From Mucidula mucida (taxonomy: Eukaryota > Basidiomycota > Agaricomycetes > Agaricales > Physalacriaceae): a DNA stretch of 64,000 bases. The stretch spans positions 62,001 to 126,000 of the forward strand of contig JADNYV010000074.1 in the NCBI GenBank assembly GCA_015501055.1, given 5' to 3'. Both the position numbers and the translations under genes were made by a program. The notes beneath the pieces are model-generated. The model did not search any database. It was not told the DNA's origin and saw only the letters and a program-made list of their open reading frames with translations. Shown here piece by piece: positions 24,810 through 37,279 of this stretch; the stretch's first letter is position 1; each line of letters starts with the position of its first letter.

Positions 24810-27165
24810 ATGCCCTCCAAACGCGAAAAGCAGATTGAGATCAGGGATATGTTATCTCAGATTTTCCCAGATGACGATCCAGAATGTGCTGTTCCATCAG
24901 CATTTGCCAGCGAGGGATCGGCTCGCAAAAATCCTGCTCTGATCATGATAGCGCAAAACGAGGAATTGGCCGAGAGTCTTCGGACATCATCACTTGGCAC
25001 GGATCCCACAGCTGTCCTTTGCCGTGCTATTGCCTTTAGGGTGAGGGCAGACAAATTGCTCCGCGAAAAGCAGTTTCGTCGCGCATCCAACGATTATGCA
25101 GAGGCCGCCACCACGCTCTGTGGAACTATACCATGTCGCGAGAAATACCACTGCGAACGCTATATTCAGCTTGAAAATGACGAGCGCAATGTCCAGGCCA
25201 CTTTGGCGTGTGTCGGCTTTGCTAAATGCATGTATGAGATGGGCGATCTTGGAGCCGTATGCTTTAAGTACTACTTCTGACTTGTTCATACGCTGAACTT
25301 GTTCTCAAAGGCGCTGGACTGGATTTCACAAGTGAACCTTCTGCAACGGCATGCGCAGGCATCGTGCATAGAACCTATGTTTGGTAAGATACGCCCCATT
25401 CGCATGCGGTGTTTACTTGACATTTCGTATAGAATGGATGGATTATCATACCAACTCTGTAGACTCATGGCGTGTCCGTCTCGAAGCTCTCAAACTCGCC
25501 TCTGAAATATATACCAAACTTGGCAACACTGGCGCCGCCGTTGAACAGTTCTGGGCACTGATTGTAACACAACGAATCATCCCCGAGGTCTTTGCTGCAC
25601 AGGCTACAAGAGGTTTCACTCCTCTATCCGAATATGCCAAAGACAAGATTCTGAGCCAGCGCCATCCCGATCCTGCTCTGACACACAAGCATTCTGTAAC
25701 CGTTCCGAGCCTCCAAATCCTCGGGTCGTGGAAAAAGCTCAACACTCAGGGTCTGTCGCCTCGTATGTTCTGCAGCCACTTTGTACATGATAGTCAGTCT
25801 CAAATTATCATTTAAACGTACTCCAATCATCAACGCTTTCTAGGCCACCTGTACGCATTTGGTGGACAGAAAGCTGGCATTGGTCCGTTCTTCATCGAGC
25901 TTTGGCGTTTGAACCTCACAACGATGGGCGCCTGGGAGCAACTCCCGTCCTATCCTCACACCAGACAATCATTCCCCGTATACAGCGGCCATCGTATGGC
26001 GTTCAACGCCAAGGACAACAAAGCCTATCTTTTCCTCGGTACTCTACATATGCCATACTTTAACGTTACTACAAACAAATGGGGTCGCGTCAAAACCACT
26101 TTCCAAGGGACCTGGCCTTGGAGCGATGACGCCAAGAACAACGTGCTGCATTGCATCGACGGAATGTTGTACGTGTTTGGTGGGACGCACGACGCCTCTC
26201 CAGTGGGCACAGACCTACTCATGGTCTTGGATATTGAGAAGAAGGAGTGGAGGCTCCTTAAGGGTGAAGGCATTGCCAAACATCCCGACTTCTTCTCCCC
26301 AGGGCCGAGGGAGCACGCGTGTAGCTGGGTGGGAAAGGGAGGGAAGAAGATCTACGTTATGTACGGTGATGCGGATCGTATGGCGGCCAAGTTGGCAAAG
26401 AAGGACCACGCATCGGGGACCACGTACGAATACGACGATCTTTGGTGTTATGACATTGCCCAGAACAAATGGACCAAGATGCGCATTTTCGGGAACGCGC
26501 CGTGTAGGAGGACAGAGATGTCGTGTGTATATGTACGTGTAATTCTTTCACTGGTGTCACTTTCCTTATTCTTCAAAGAACCCGGTGCTCGACAAAGTGG
26601 TAGTATTCGGTGGGTATACTCCAAGAGTTCCGACCATGTCATTGGAAACGAGAGAATTTTTCCAATTTTCCTACTATGCCGACACCTTCATGCTCGACTC
26701 GGACGATCCAGCCGTGTCGTCGTGGAAGCACGTTCTCACTCGCGGATTCCCTATATATCGCGCCCAATCCCACCTGTTCGTCGACGAAAAGACGGGCAAG
26801 ACGTACATGTTCTCCGGGTACACCAACTCGCAGTTCGTACCCGGGCAGAAGCAGCTGGTATCCCGGAGCTTCGCGGACGTGTGGGAGCTCAGGCTTGATA
26901 TGGAAGGCGGTTTCTTCGACACTGTGGATATCGAGGAGGAGGCCAAGATTGCTCGCGTCGGCCCGTTCCAGCGGTGTTTCGCGTGTGGGTCGGCAGGACT
27001 GTGGAAGAAGTGTGGCGGTGAGCATTCTCAACAACTTGTTTACGGTAATAGCTCATGAGACTCTCAATAGGAACTTGTAAAGGGAAAGTGTATTTTTGCA
27101 ATCAGCAGTGCTTGAGAGATGAGTGGCGCACGCATAAAGAGCTGCATAATTGCCGCAAGGTCTGA
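24810..27165 (+). CDS. Kelch-repeat protein with C-terminal MYND zinc finger
   Basis: Six exons (24810-25256, 25311-25383, 25433-25762, 25844-26532, 26579-27017, 27071-27165) join in frame to about 690 residues. The N-terminal ~280 residues are helical and TPR-like (FRVRADKLLREKQFRRASNDYAEAA, then LEALKLASEIYTKLGNTGAAVEQFW). Kelch blades follow: LYAFGGQKAG, MLYVFGGTHDAS, VVVFGGYTP and TYMFSGYTNSQ. The end is a MYND finger, CFACGSAGLWKKCGG, then CKGKVYFCNQQCLRDEWRTH and HNC, completed by the last exon. The architecture suggests a protein-protein interaction adaptor. MYND fingers bind Pro-rich peptides and often act in transcriptional repression, but no specific role can be read from the sequence. 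A frame extends upstream of the chosen ATG without another convincing start. Confidence 0.87.
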
Positions 27166-27998
27166 GTGACTAGTGAGGACTACTCCCGCCACTGTCGTAT
27201 ATTCCATACGCTTTCCCGCCGGATCTTTTTACCTATTGAATACCTTTCCATGCTTAAGATGAAATGTTATGTACTGATAGCAATAACAGAGCCAGGGCAG
27301 AGCAAAAGGACACAAATTTCACTTCTCTCTAACTATTGGCGAAACGTTCTCGGGCGGGCTTATTTCGTGAATGATCAACACTGCGCTGGGCACAATGGTA
27401 GCAATCTGTTTCAAGTAGCAGTTCCTGTGTTTCGCCTCTAGACGTCGGGGCGATGATTGTGTGCGTTCTAGACTGCCGAAGATCATTCGCAATGTCCGAC
27501 GTATGGATCCGCATGTGCAGATATGTATCGCTGTGGTGCTCATTGACCCGGCAGGTTGGGCGGAGAAAGCCGTCGGGGCGTGCTAGTCTTAGCCTCTTAA
27601 TGGTCGGTCAACGCTTTCCCGCTTTCGTTGGCAACGGCGATGGCGCGCAAGTAAATAGATCCGTGCGTTCTGATAACCTCAGCGTCATAATCGCGCCATT
27701 GCATAAACTATAGTATCCGCTCGGTAATGTCTACTAGTAGTGATCATACCTACGGGATACAGTTTTAGATCGAGCTCGCGCCACACTTCGCGCGTCCAGA
27801 CCGAGCGTTAGTATTGAGTGTCAACTGATTCGCTTCTACTAGGCTTGTGGCGCTGACTAGGCAAGGCATGAGAAAAGTTTGCCACTAAGTAAGATAGGTG
27901 AGGTCATACGTCACGACATGTTATTAAGCGGTCGCGCTATCATTTATAAATCGGGTCTAAGAATTCATCTTTCTTCCCGTAACCACCACCATCTCAAA
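27166..27998. other. Spacer with promoter of the SOD gene
   Basis: There is no coding content. The last 60 bases carry a TATA box and the leader of the superoxide dismutase gene. Confidence 0.45.
27944..27950 (+). promoter_or_regulatory. TATA box of Mn-SOD gene
   Basis: TTATAAA sits about 50 bases before the ATG at 27999. Transcription would start after the in-frame upstream ATG at 27918, so that ATG is unlikely to be used. This supports a product without a mitochondrial presequence. Confidence 0.6.
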
Positions 27999-28762
27999 AT
28001 GTCCAACACTCTGCCACCCCTCCCCTATGCGTACGATGCTCTCGAGCCGTACATCAGCAAGCAGATCATGACTCTGCACCACACGAAACACCACCAGACC
28101 TATGTCAACGCCCTCAACGCTGCTGAGGCTGCTTATGCTAAGAGCTCGACGCCCAAGGAGCGCATTGCCCTCCAGGCCGCTCTCAAGTTCAACGGTGGTG
28201 GTGTGTAGCTATCTCGAGTTGTAAATATCGTTATCTGATCGAGATGTGATAGGCCACATCAACCACTCGCTTTTCTGGAAGAACTTGGCGCCCGCTTCGT
28301 CCGAGAGCAAGGGTACTGGTGGAACCCTCCAAGACGGTCCTCTGAAGGATGCGATCACTGCTACCTTTGGCAGCTTGGACAACTTGAAGAAAGAGTTCAA
28401 CGCTGCGACCGCCGGCATCCAGGGTTCTGGATGGGGATGGCTCGTGCGTGCACTTTGTTCTTTGATGAGTCATCGCTGACGATCCACGACAGGGACTTAA
28501 CCCGGCGAACAAGCGCCTCGAGATCGTGACCACTGCTAACCAGGATCCTCTCCTTAGCCATGTCCCCATCATTGGTGTCGACATCTGGGAGCACGCTTTC
28601 TACCTGCAGTACCTGAACGTTAAAGTTGATGTAAGTGTTGTTCGCGACTTGTCGACGTTTACTTATGTCTGCCTTTTTCAGTACCTCAACGCCATTTGGA
28701 ACGTCATCAACTTCCAGGAGGCTGAGGCACGCTTCTTGGAGGGTTCTGGGTCGAAGCTCTAA
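27999..28762 (+). CDS. SOD2: Manganese superoxide dismutase, cytosolic type
   Basis: This enzyme dismutates superoxide to oxygen and hydrogen peroxide. Four exons (27999-28200, 28253-28443, 28493-28630, 28682-28762) give about 203 residues with no frame error. The family signatures are all present: [55 protein letters not shown] and DVWEHAFY-type [11 protein letters not shown]. Metal ligands are one His in HHTKHHQTY, one in HINHSLFW, and the Asp and His of DIWEHAF. The Mn/Fe-discriminating Gly-Gly context fits the Mn enzyme. The N-terminus [10 protein letters not shown] lacks a presequence, as in cytosolic Mn-SODs known from several fungi. The first donor is GTGTGT. Confidence 0.95.
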
Positions 28763-30155
28763 GTGTGAAGTGTGAAGATTGAGAATATGTTCAGACTGTA
28801 CCATAGTGAATGTAATTGCTTCGTTGACTGCTTAACGCGATGATGGCATGGAAATAACGCCAGATGAACTCGGAAACTTACAATTATCAGTGCGAATCTT
28901 TCATTGGATCCCGCCGATGGCGTTCTTTTCGGAGAAGATGCGTAATATAATGGTGTTAGACAGTAGTTGCGCAATACAATGATGCATCAAGACGTGTGTG
29001 GCGCATAGTATGACATTCATTATGCTGGGAGGATGCCGAACGATAACCTTGTTCGTGCAGGTCGACATTTTTTTCCCCCTTTGGCCTTGAGTTTCTTCGC
29101 CGGGAGCTTCCCCAGCCAGATTCTTGTACATGGGTCTTCTTGAAATCGGTCTATGAAACTCGAGTCTTGACCTTCGTGGCTAACTCGGCGCATGAACATC
29201 CAATATTTGAATCCATGAGAGGTGCGGCCGACGCGCCGAGGTAGAGGAAAGAAAAGGTCGGCAGACACGTAGAAGGTCAAGATGCGGGGCATTGCCGTTG
29301 GCGCGCTCAGGTGTCCGAGTGTTCTTAATGCTGTTAGGGGGCAGCGAGAACCCTTGACAGCAGAGTGATTGACTCAAAGTTTCCAAAGCCTCTATGTCTA
29401 GTAGTCGACATCGATAATACGTCCCGGATCCTATTTTCGGTTGGATCCAGGATCTTGTTTCGTTGGAGGGGATGAATGATGGAATGGAAGCCTCTAGATT
29501 CTTTTTTTGCCAGTGGCGCTTTTTCGACGGAGAGGCGCAATATGATGGCGTTAGAGAGTAAAGCTCGTTAATCCCACAATTCAATGATATGACGGGTGAC
29601 AGGGTACTATGTACCAGGAGTTCAGTTGGAAAACCGCAGTGGCGCTGTCCTGTCAAATTGCCGCAACAATCAGTTTGCGAGTTTGAGAGATTACCTTGTG
29701 GAAGTCTGCCAAGATTATCCGCTCACCGTGGTACAAGTTGACAGTCCTTTGAACGTGAAAGTTGAATGATTCTTTGTGGAAGATGCCGAACGATAACTGG
29801 GGGATGGGCTAACGATGAAGCGACGCAGAAACTTGCCATCTTCAGGTGAAATACATTCACGCCACAATCCGAGTGCCATACAAGTGAGTACGCGAGGGTG
29901 AGTGTGGTTAGCAGCTGAAAGCAGTATCGAGGAGACGGGTAAGGAAGTCCGATCCGGATTGCCAAGACTGTTCGGCAGAGTCTTTCGCGATGCCGTTCCG
30001 TGCCGAATCGAGGCTCTTTCGCGCACCCATCCATCAAGGATATCCCGAGACTTTATCCAGATCATGGCGGCACCAACGACGGTCGGCACAGTGCGCCATA
30101 TAACACGCAAATCTGCATTTTCTGTTGCCATTACCCTTCTTCCCTATTTTCCGTC
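28763..30155. other. Spacer with diverged duplicated segments
   Basis: No gene is supported. Two regions resemble each other, roughly 28918-28985 and 29513-29590 (about 70-75% by eye, sharing a TGGCG...CGGAGA...GTTAGA pattern). The 16-mer GATGCCGAACGATAAC occurs near 29033 and again near 29782. This looks like an old local duplication or remnants of a repeat family. Confidence 0.35.
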
Positions 30156-32192
30156 ATGGCGAGCCACGTCCACTACTCTGAAGATCCCAGTACGTCTTGA
30201 ATTATCTTTGCCATGTTTTGTACTGAGATTGGCGCGCAGATCCTACTTCTCTTCCTGTCTCCCAGACGACGACCATAAGCCCTGATGTCGACCTACAGCT
30301 TGTGCGGTCGAGAAGTCACGATGACCGACACGGTGATCTTAGTCGACCTTCACATGCCTTCACAAACGAAGCCCGTGGCGTCTCAAAAAAGGGTTTGGTA
30401 AAACTTGTCTCGTCGTTGCAACCTCTACGAGAAGGCCTGCCGGAGCTGTTCAAGGACCCGGAAAAGGCTGAGGCCCTCAACGACCTCTACCTTGTCACCT
30501 GGCTCGAGAATGACCCCGAGGATCCACGAAATTGGTCTGCTTCCTGGCGTTGGTGTGCGTATCTTGTATCATTTCTTCGTGTCAACGCGCTGACTGTCTG
30601 CAGACATAACATCTGTTGTCGCTTTGGCTGTCATATCAGTCGCGTTCGCCAGTGCAGTGATCACAGGCGACTTTGAAGGCATCCGAGAGGATCTCCATGT
30701 CGGCGAGGTCGTCACAGCTCTCAGCGTTTCGTTGATGGTGTGCGGCTTTGGCCTTGGTCCCCTCATAATATCTCCCTTGTCCGAACTATATGGCCGGCGT
30801 CCTTTGTGGATCATACCCTCGTTCTTATACGTTAGTAAGTACTATCATTCCTCTGCTTGACATCTTTTGACATTGCCTTCAGTCTTCAACATACCCTGTG
30901 CTGTGGCACCCAACATTCAAACTCTTCTCATTTGTCGTTTCTTCTGTGGCTTATTCGCATCTGGTCCTCTTACCCTTGCGGGAAGCACAATCAGTGACAT
31001 ATGGGATAACAATGAACGAGGATTTGCTATTGCATTATTTGCTGCTGCGCCGTATGGTGGAGCAGCTTTAGGTCCTCTCGTCGGCGGTTTTATTGGCGAT
31101 CATCTAGGATGGCGATGGATCATATGGGTAAGCACCACCATCATCTGTAGGCATTGTTGGGCTGAACTGAAGTTAGATTAACATGATGTTCGCTGGAGTC
31201 GTCTTCGTGCTTTGTGCGACGGTGCCAGAAACATTTGCTCCCGTCCTGCTCAAGCAGCGCGCCAGAAAACTCCGTCATAAAACCGATCGAAAGGATATCG
31301 TCACAGAACAAGAGATTTTCCGCGTCAGCTTCTCCCAAATGCTTGCGGATACACTTATCCGTCCCTTTGGCATGCTAGTGACCGAGCCCATCCTTCTTCT
31401 CATGTCACTATTCATCTCCCTCATCTACGGTCTCCTCGTAAGTCTGCTTTGTAGTCTTTCTGTTCCCAGAGTTCTAATCTACTTGTGCAGTACGCGTTCT
31501 TCTTCAGTTTCCCAGTCGTCTTTGGCGAGGACTACGGCTTCAGCGATAGCGTCACTGGCCTCATGTTTTGTTCTGTCTTCATCGGTCTTTCACTCGCCCT
31601 CCTCATCACGCCCTATCTCGAAAAGACTTATTTGAAGACGGCGCGGGAAAAAGGCGGTTTAGCGGAGCCCGAGGATCGTCTAATTGGCGCCATGATCGGC
31701 GCTCCCTTTGTCCCGATTGCTCTATTCATCTTTGGGTGGACGAGTCCTCCTACTGTGCTGCCGGGAGGCGCTAACTGGGTTGGACCGTGTAGTGCGGGTA
31801 TTCCGTTTGGGTTTGGGATGGTCGTGATCTACTTCAGCGCCAATGCGTATCTGATTGATGCGTTCCCGGATTATGTTGCGTCGGCGTTGGCAGCCAAGAC
31901 GGTGAGCAGGGTTTCCTGACGTTTCCTGGACGTGGACTGATTCTTTCTTGTTGTAGGTCGTACGTTCTGGGGCTGGTGCCGCGATGCCTTTGTTCATGGT
32001 CCAAATGTTCCATGGGCTCGGGAATGGATGGGCGGCGTCGCTATTGGCGTTTGTTTCTGTAGCGATGGTGAGTCTTGTCAATTGCTAGTCTTATGCTGGT
32101 GCCGATGATAGACTTAGATACCCATTCCGTTCTTGTTCTACCGCTACGGTAAACAGATTCGAAGTAAATCAAAACGCGCCACTGCGATTTGA
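30156..32192 (+). CDS. MFS transporter, DHA1 (drug/polyamine:H+ antiporter) family
   Basis: This is an intact 12-helix plasma-membrane antiporter. Exons are 30156-30189, 30240-30554, 30604-30834, 30883-31127, 31177-31437, 31491-31901, 31957-32067 and 32118-32192, all with consistent phases. The cytosolic N-terminus (MASHVHYSEDPN...) ends in WLENDPEDPRNWSASWRW, the usual DPxNP/W entry to helix 1. Motif A is GLGPLIISPLSELYGRRP. Motif C-type sequence is GPLVGGFIGDHLGWRWIIW. The central loop is LLKQRARKLRHKT, and the second half contains YGLLYAFFFSFPVVF, PEDRLIGAMIGAPFVPIALFIFGWT and VYFSANAYLIDAF-like sequence. The C-terminus is IPFLFYRYGKQIRSKS. The substrate is unknown; polyamines, azoles and other drugs are typical of the family. 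Confidence 0.92.
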
Positions 32193-33164
32193 TTCTCCAA
32201 AATTCTTATTTCCTCTGGGGTCCTAGATTTGAGATTTTCCACATTACTCTTCTCTTGCATGCACGCATAGACAGACATTCATTAACATTAGATTATCTAG
32301 ATAGACAGCATTTATTCACTACGTCCACTGTTTTACTTAATTTGTAGCATAGCTGGCCATGGTCAATTTGAAGACACTAGAGGTGTTTGATTTCACAAGT
32401 GGCAGCCTGAGTTGAAGTGTCGACCATGTGTCATGTGCTCGGCCTATACTAGGCTCTGAGTCCGACCACCATGTTGTCGACAATATCGCACCGAATATCA
32501 CAGACCCGTCCTAGAGTTTCCTCCTATCGTCCACGCTGTGATGCAAGCAGAATCCAACATCCACTCACATGTCCGTAATAATCAGCGGTTCACATGTTGA
32601 GCAATGCTAGGCGCGAACTCTTAATGTCTAGGCTGTCTGCACGTACGCCAATCTCTCTAGCCGACCCCCAAGATTACCTCAAGTAACCACGCCCAAAGTA
32701 TCGGCGACATCGGCGCCAGTGTATACAGTCACACCCATGGCCGCATCTTCTCCCTACCAGTCTGAGTCACGACCTGCTGTTGCGTCTTCTTCAATTCACC
32801 TTATGCCGCTTCGCTGCGAGTCCCCATGTATGTATGTTCACAGAACCCCGCTCTTATTCTAGCTCAATCTTATGTTGTCCCGCATCTAGCGATATGAATA
32901 GCTGCGACCATATGCAGAGTCCAGTACTCAAGCGCCGTCATCCTTCAACATAATTCAATTACCATGCCATAATTGTGCATCGATGAACATGATCCAACCT
33001 TAGTTTTCACTGCCATCATACCTCGCTGCGCTTAACTCAAAGAACCCATGTCACTCTTGCCGGTCTGACGCCGCCATATATATGGACAGTTGTGCAAGAT
33101 ACTCCGGTTCCCATCTCTTCCTCAACCCATTACTATTACACATTTCCCCTTCGTGTTCTCTCAC
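32193..33164. other. No gene recognised
   Basis: This is a nearly 1-kb spacer upstream of the TPR-CHAT gene, with no supported coding content. Confidence 0.4.
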
Positions 33165-36100
33165 ATGATGCTTGACGAGGCCTCGGAGCGTAGCGGACCT
33201 AATGAGACCGCGTGCGCAGTCTACACTACAATCAGGTGTGACTTATCAATCTCATCTGGCGTCCCCTGACATCCACCGCCAGCCTCGAAGATGGCAAGAT
33301 TATCGACTGTGAAAGGAAGGCATGCATAGTTGGCGAGGGTTTTGATGTCGATGCAAATATTCAGCCCTCGAAGACGAAGGACTCAAGGTCCGCTCAAATG
33401 TTCTTCGTCATTGCACTAGAAAACTAAGGACAATATAGGTGACCAAGGCTTACAATGTACAGTAGGTTTTCCCTATAAGGCTTAATCAAGATTCTCACAA
33501 TATGCGTTCAGACTGTGAGGTCTTTGTTACCGATGAATCGGGGGACCGCTCCCGCCCAGATCCTTCAAAATTCCAAGTTACTATTGGACGTGACGATCAG
33601 GTATTTATCGTGTTGCCGCTGGACAAGCCGAATGCGAAGTCTCCTTCGACATGGGAAACTACCGCCACGTTATTGATGTGAGTCTCTGTAGTGCTTTCTT
33701 TCGAGATATCAGCCTGATTGGATCGTCTTAGGGTGTCTACTGGGACATTAATGTCATCGACACAACCACCGCTCTTACTAGATCGGTGCTCATGGACGTT
33801 GAGGAAATCCTAGCTGCGCAAGATGCTGGTCTAGATCGACAATTCACCTCCATCGTCGAGATAGAACGCACGTCTCTCGTGGAGTTCACATTTTCCTTTA
33901 CTTCGGCGCCATATTGCGGTGCACAATTTGTTGGTTTCGAGATTCCTGCAGGTATGTTTTCAATTTCGATCAGGCGCTCCCGCGTATAATAATTGTGTAG
34001 ATAATATGACCCATGACGATCTGGTGCAGTATTACTTGGAGCTTGAACGACTGCTGCAAAGTAATGACCACATCTACCTTTACATCCTTCGACAGAACTT
34101 CGATCGGCTCAGGCGCAAGTGTCATCAACTTGCTCTCCCGAACGTTAACGACAGACTTGACATCCTTGTTCTATTCGCCCGGATATTCAACCATGAATTC
34201 CACAAAATGCCCTGCGAAGCTTTGTATAGGTACTCGCGCGCTCTGTATCAGGATTGGGCGAACAATGTCGTTCACAACCTGAGTAACGCCGCGCAGACGT
34301 CTCTTGTAGGCGCTCTCGCAGGTCTACCTGACAGTGATCATACAAAATTCATCCGCATGTATGAGTTGGGGACTATCCTTGCCACTCAGACAGGGAACTT
34401 TTTCAAACCTCCGACCAACCAAGGATCTCTGATACGCGGAGTCAACTTGCTGGAGGCAGTGTCAGAGGCGCCATTGAGTGCTTCAGAACGGCAGACTTGG
34501 AGACTATCTTGAAGAGCGCCGCCTCTTTCCCGGAGTATCATCCCAACCAGCCGGCATTGCATCCTCTCTCAGACCTCTTCCGCTCACATTACGAGTTGTA
34601 CGTGCATCTATCTGATGTGTACCGCCTTCGTTATCTCTTGTCTAACGGAGTACTGGACCTCGATGCAACTCTTATGTGTCTCAGCAAGGCGACAGAAATC
34701 AAGGATCCTGCCGGCGGTTGGGTATTGTTGGAGGATCGACCTGCTATTTTGTTCCGGCAGGCTTCATGCCTCTACGAGCGATTTATGATGCAAAGGGAGA
34801 AATGTGATTTAGAGCAGGCGAGGGAATGCATCGTCGGTGCTCTTTCCGTCGCTTCGGGGGACGTGTTTTATCATGCTCTACATGCGCACATTTTGGCTGC
34901 GCGGTACCGGTTACTAGACACTATCGCAGATTTGGAACAAGCTATCCAGATCAGTCAAGATCTTATTGACAGTCTCCCCGTCCAGCATCCACTTAGCTCG
35001 AACTTGATAATCTCTCTTGTCCCGTTGCTGGTTTTCCGTTTGAAGACATTCTCTGGCTTGGACTTCAAGGAGTTACCACTGCAATCCATCCCCAATGGTG
35101 GGTATTATCAGACAGCAGGGGAGAATTCTGGGAAGGCACTCAATGAGGTGGACCGTGCTCTAGCGCTCCTGAAACGGCTAGACCCAAAGTTAACGAACGG
35201 CCTTCCCAATCAGAGACTTTTGACCAAGTTCGCATTGACGCTCCAGATGCGCCATCGATTCTCGAGGGACAAGAAGGATTTGGATATGGCAATCAGCGCT
35301 TTATCCCAGATCCCGCTTGACAATCGATGGGAAAACGCCATAGCCTTGCATTTGGGAAAGATGTACGCGATTCGGTACCGATGCGAGGGTGACAGGGCAG
35401 ATCTTCACTTGGCAATATCTATTCTCTCCAATGGCGCAAAGGAGCCATCTATTGAGCCTGTCGTGAGATTCCTTACTGCCCGGCTCTGGACGTACTGCGC
35501 GAGTCTCTTGGACGGTGATGCACAGGTCTCCAGTCTCATGGACGCGTACACGACTATGATGTCCATCCTTCCGTCCGTCGCGACAATCGGAATGGCCATA
35601 TCAGAGCAGCACGACGTTCTTAGGATGACGTCGATCAACATCTTGGGAGAACGCCAGACTGGCTCGTGGGCATCCATAATTGCGTTGGCCCCGACTGTAG
35701 CTGCAGCATTTGCTATCGAACAGGGTAGACTCCCTCTGGCTATAGAGTGGCTAGAATCGGGGCAGTCGATAGTTTGGAATCAGTTACTCCAACTACGGAT
35801 CCCAATGGGCCACGCCATGGAGGACAAGGAACTCTGGGAGAGGCTCACCAACGTTGGGGAAGAGCTTTCTGTTTTGACCACGAGAACTGGCTCCTCTATT
35901 CTTCACGAAGACGGCAATGGCACGTTTTCTGACCATGAAGCAGAAGGACAACGGCGTCGTAGACTCGCTGCGAAGTGGAAGGCGGCTCTTGCGGAAGCGC
36001 CGAGTTTGGCCAAGGCTCAAGATTTCGCACACCTCTCCGCCGCCGCAACCGATGCTATTCTCGTCATCATCAATTTTGCGCACACGAGATGTGATGCTCT

Positions 36101-37279
36101 CATCTTATTCCCTTCCCTCGCCGCCGATGATGGCATTCAACATGTTGCTTTGCCGTTACTTTCGTTGAATGAAGTGAAAGACATGCAGGCGAAGTTGACG
36201 CGTATTGTCGGGGGTAGGGAAACGAAGTCCAAGTCTGACTCAGCTCGGAACATACCCCTCCGTTTACAGGCTGGCGAAAACATTGACAGAGGTGCCACGC
36301 TGAGAAAGATTCTGCGTATGCTATGGTTTGCGGTCGCGTTACCGATCATCAGATCTGTAGAATCGGCGATAAACCGCATGACACCGGCACTGCAAGAAGT
36401 GAGTATCGCTATCCTATGAATATAAGTATTGATTCAATGCTTTTATCTTCAGTCCATCACAAAACACGGGCTACCGCATGTCCGATGGTGCCCAACTGGT
36501 CATCTTACGTTCCTTCCTCTGCATGCTGCAGGCGACTACCACGACAATAGCCCCGACCCGAAGGCGAGGGTGTACCATCATCTCATTTCATCGTATATCC
36601 CCACTCTCAACTCTATCGCGAGTCGTATACGTATTCCGAATCCTTTTAAATTCGACGAAAGCCCTACTCGAATCCTGGCTGTGTCGTGCGCGAACGTCAA
36701 AGGACAAGCAAACATAGGCGGCTCGTCGACAGACATTGAACACATCAAGACTCATTGTGCAGAATCCCCACTTTCTGACCTTACAGTGCTCGGCGATAAT
36801 CAGGCGTCTGCTGGGTCTGTACTGGAGGCTATGAAGAAAGCCCACTGGTCCACTTTGCGTGCCACGGCATCCAGGACTTGAAGGCGCCTGTACAGAGCGC
36901 GTTTCTGCTTGCGAATGAAACAAGGCTGACACTCTCCGACATCGCGGTAGTCAACCACCCTCACGCCGAACTGGCATTTCTGGCTGCTTGCGAGACGGCG
37001 GAGGGATACGATCAGCTGACATCGGAGTCGGTGCATCTAGCGGCTGGTATGCTTCTCGCAGGTTATCAAAGCGTCATTGCGACGATGTGGTCGATAAATG
37101 ATAAAGAGACGGCCAGGATTGTGGATGATTTCTATGGTTTTATTATGAGGAGAAAGGGTGCTAAGCCTGATTACAGGGAGTCTGCTGTGGCGCTGCATGT
37201 CGCGCTTTCGAAGCTGCGAGAAAAGGAGACGACTGAGTCGGTGCTGTTGTGGATGCCTTTCATTCATATGGGGTTCTAG
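33165..37279 (+). CDS. TPR-CHAT protein (caspase/separase-like fold), frame broken
   Basis: This is a large protein of the CHAT family (peptidase clan CD fold) with helical repeats, best known in basidiomycetes as multi-copy proteins of unknown role. The N-terminal ~180 residues form a beta-rich domain (CEVFVTDESGDRS, QVTIGRDDQ, AECEVSFDMGNYRHVIDGVYWDINV). Then come coiled/TPR-like helices from NMTHDDLVQYYLELERLL to about 36000. After an intron (36398-36452) the CHAT domain begins: LPHVRWCPTGHLTFLPLHAAGDY. The catalytic His is in HFACHGIQD and the Cys in AELAFLAACETAEG, with SVIATMWSINDKE and a WMPFIHMGF end. Three single-base losses break the frame: near 33621 (GG, expected GGG), 34490 (GG, expected GGG), and 36847 (GG, expected GGG, just before the catalytic His). 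The start at the double ATG is the best available. Confidence 0.8.
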
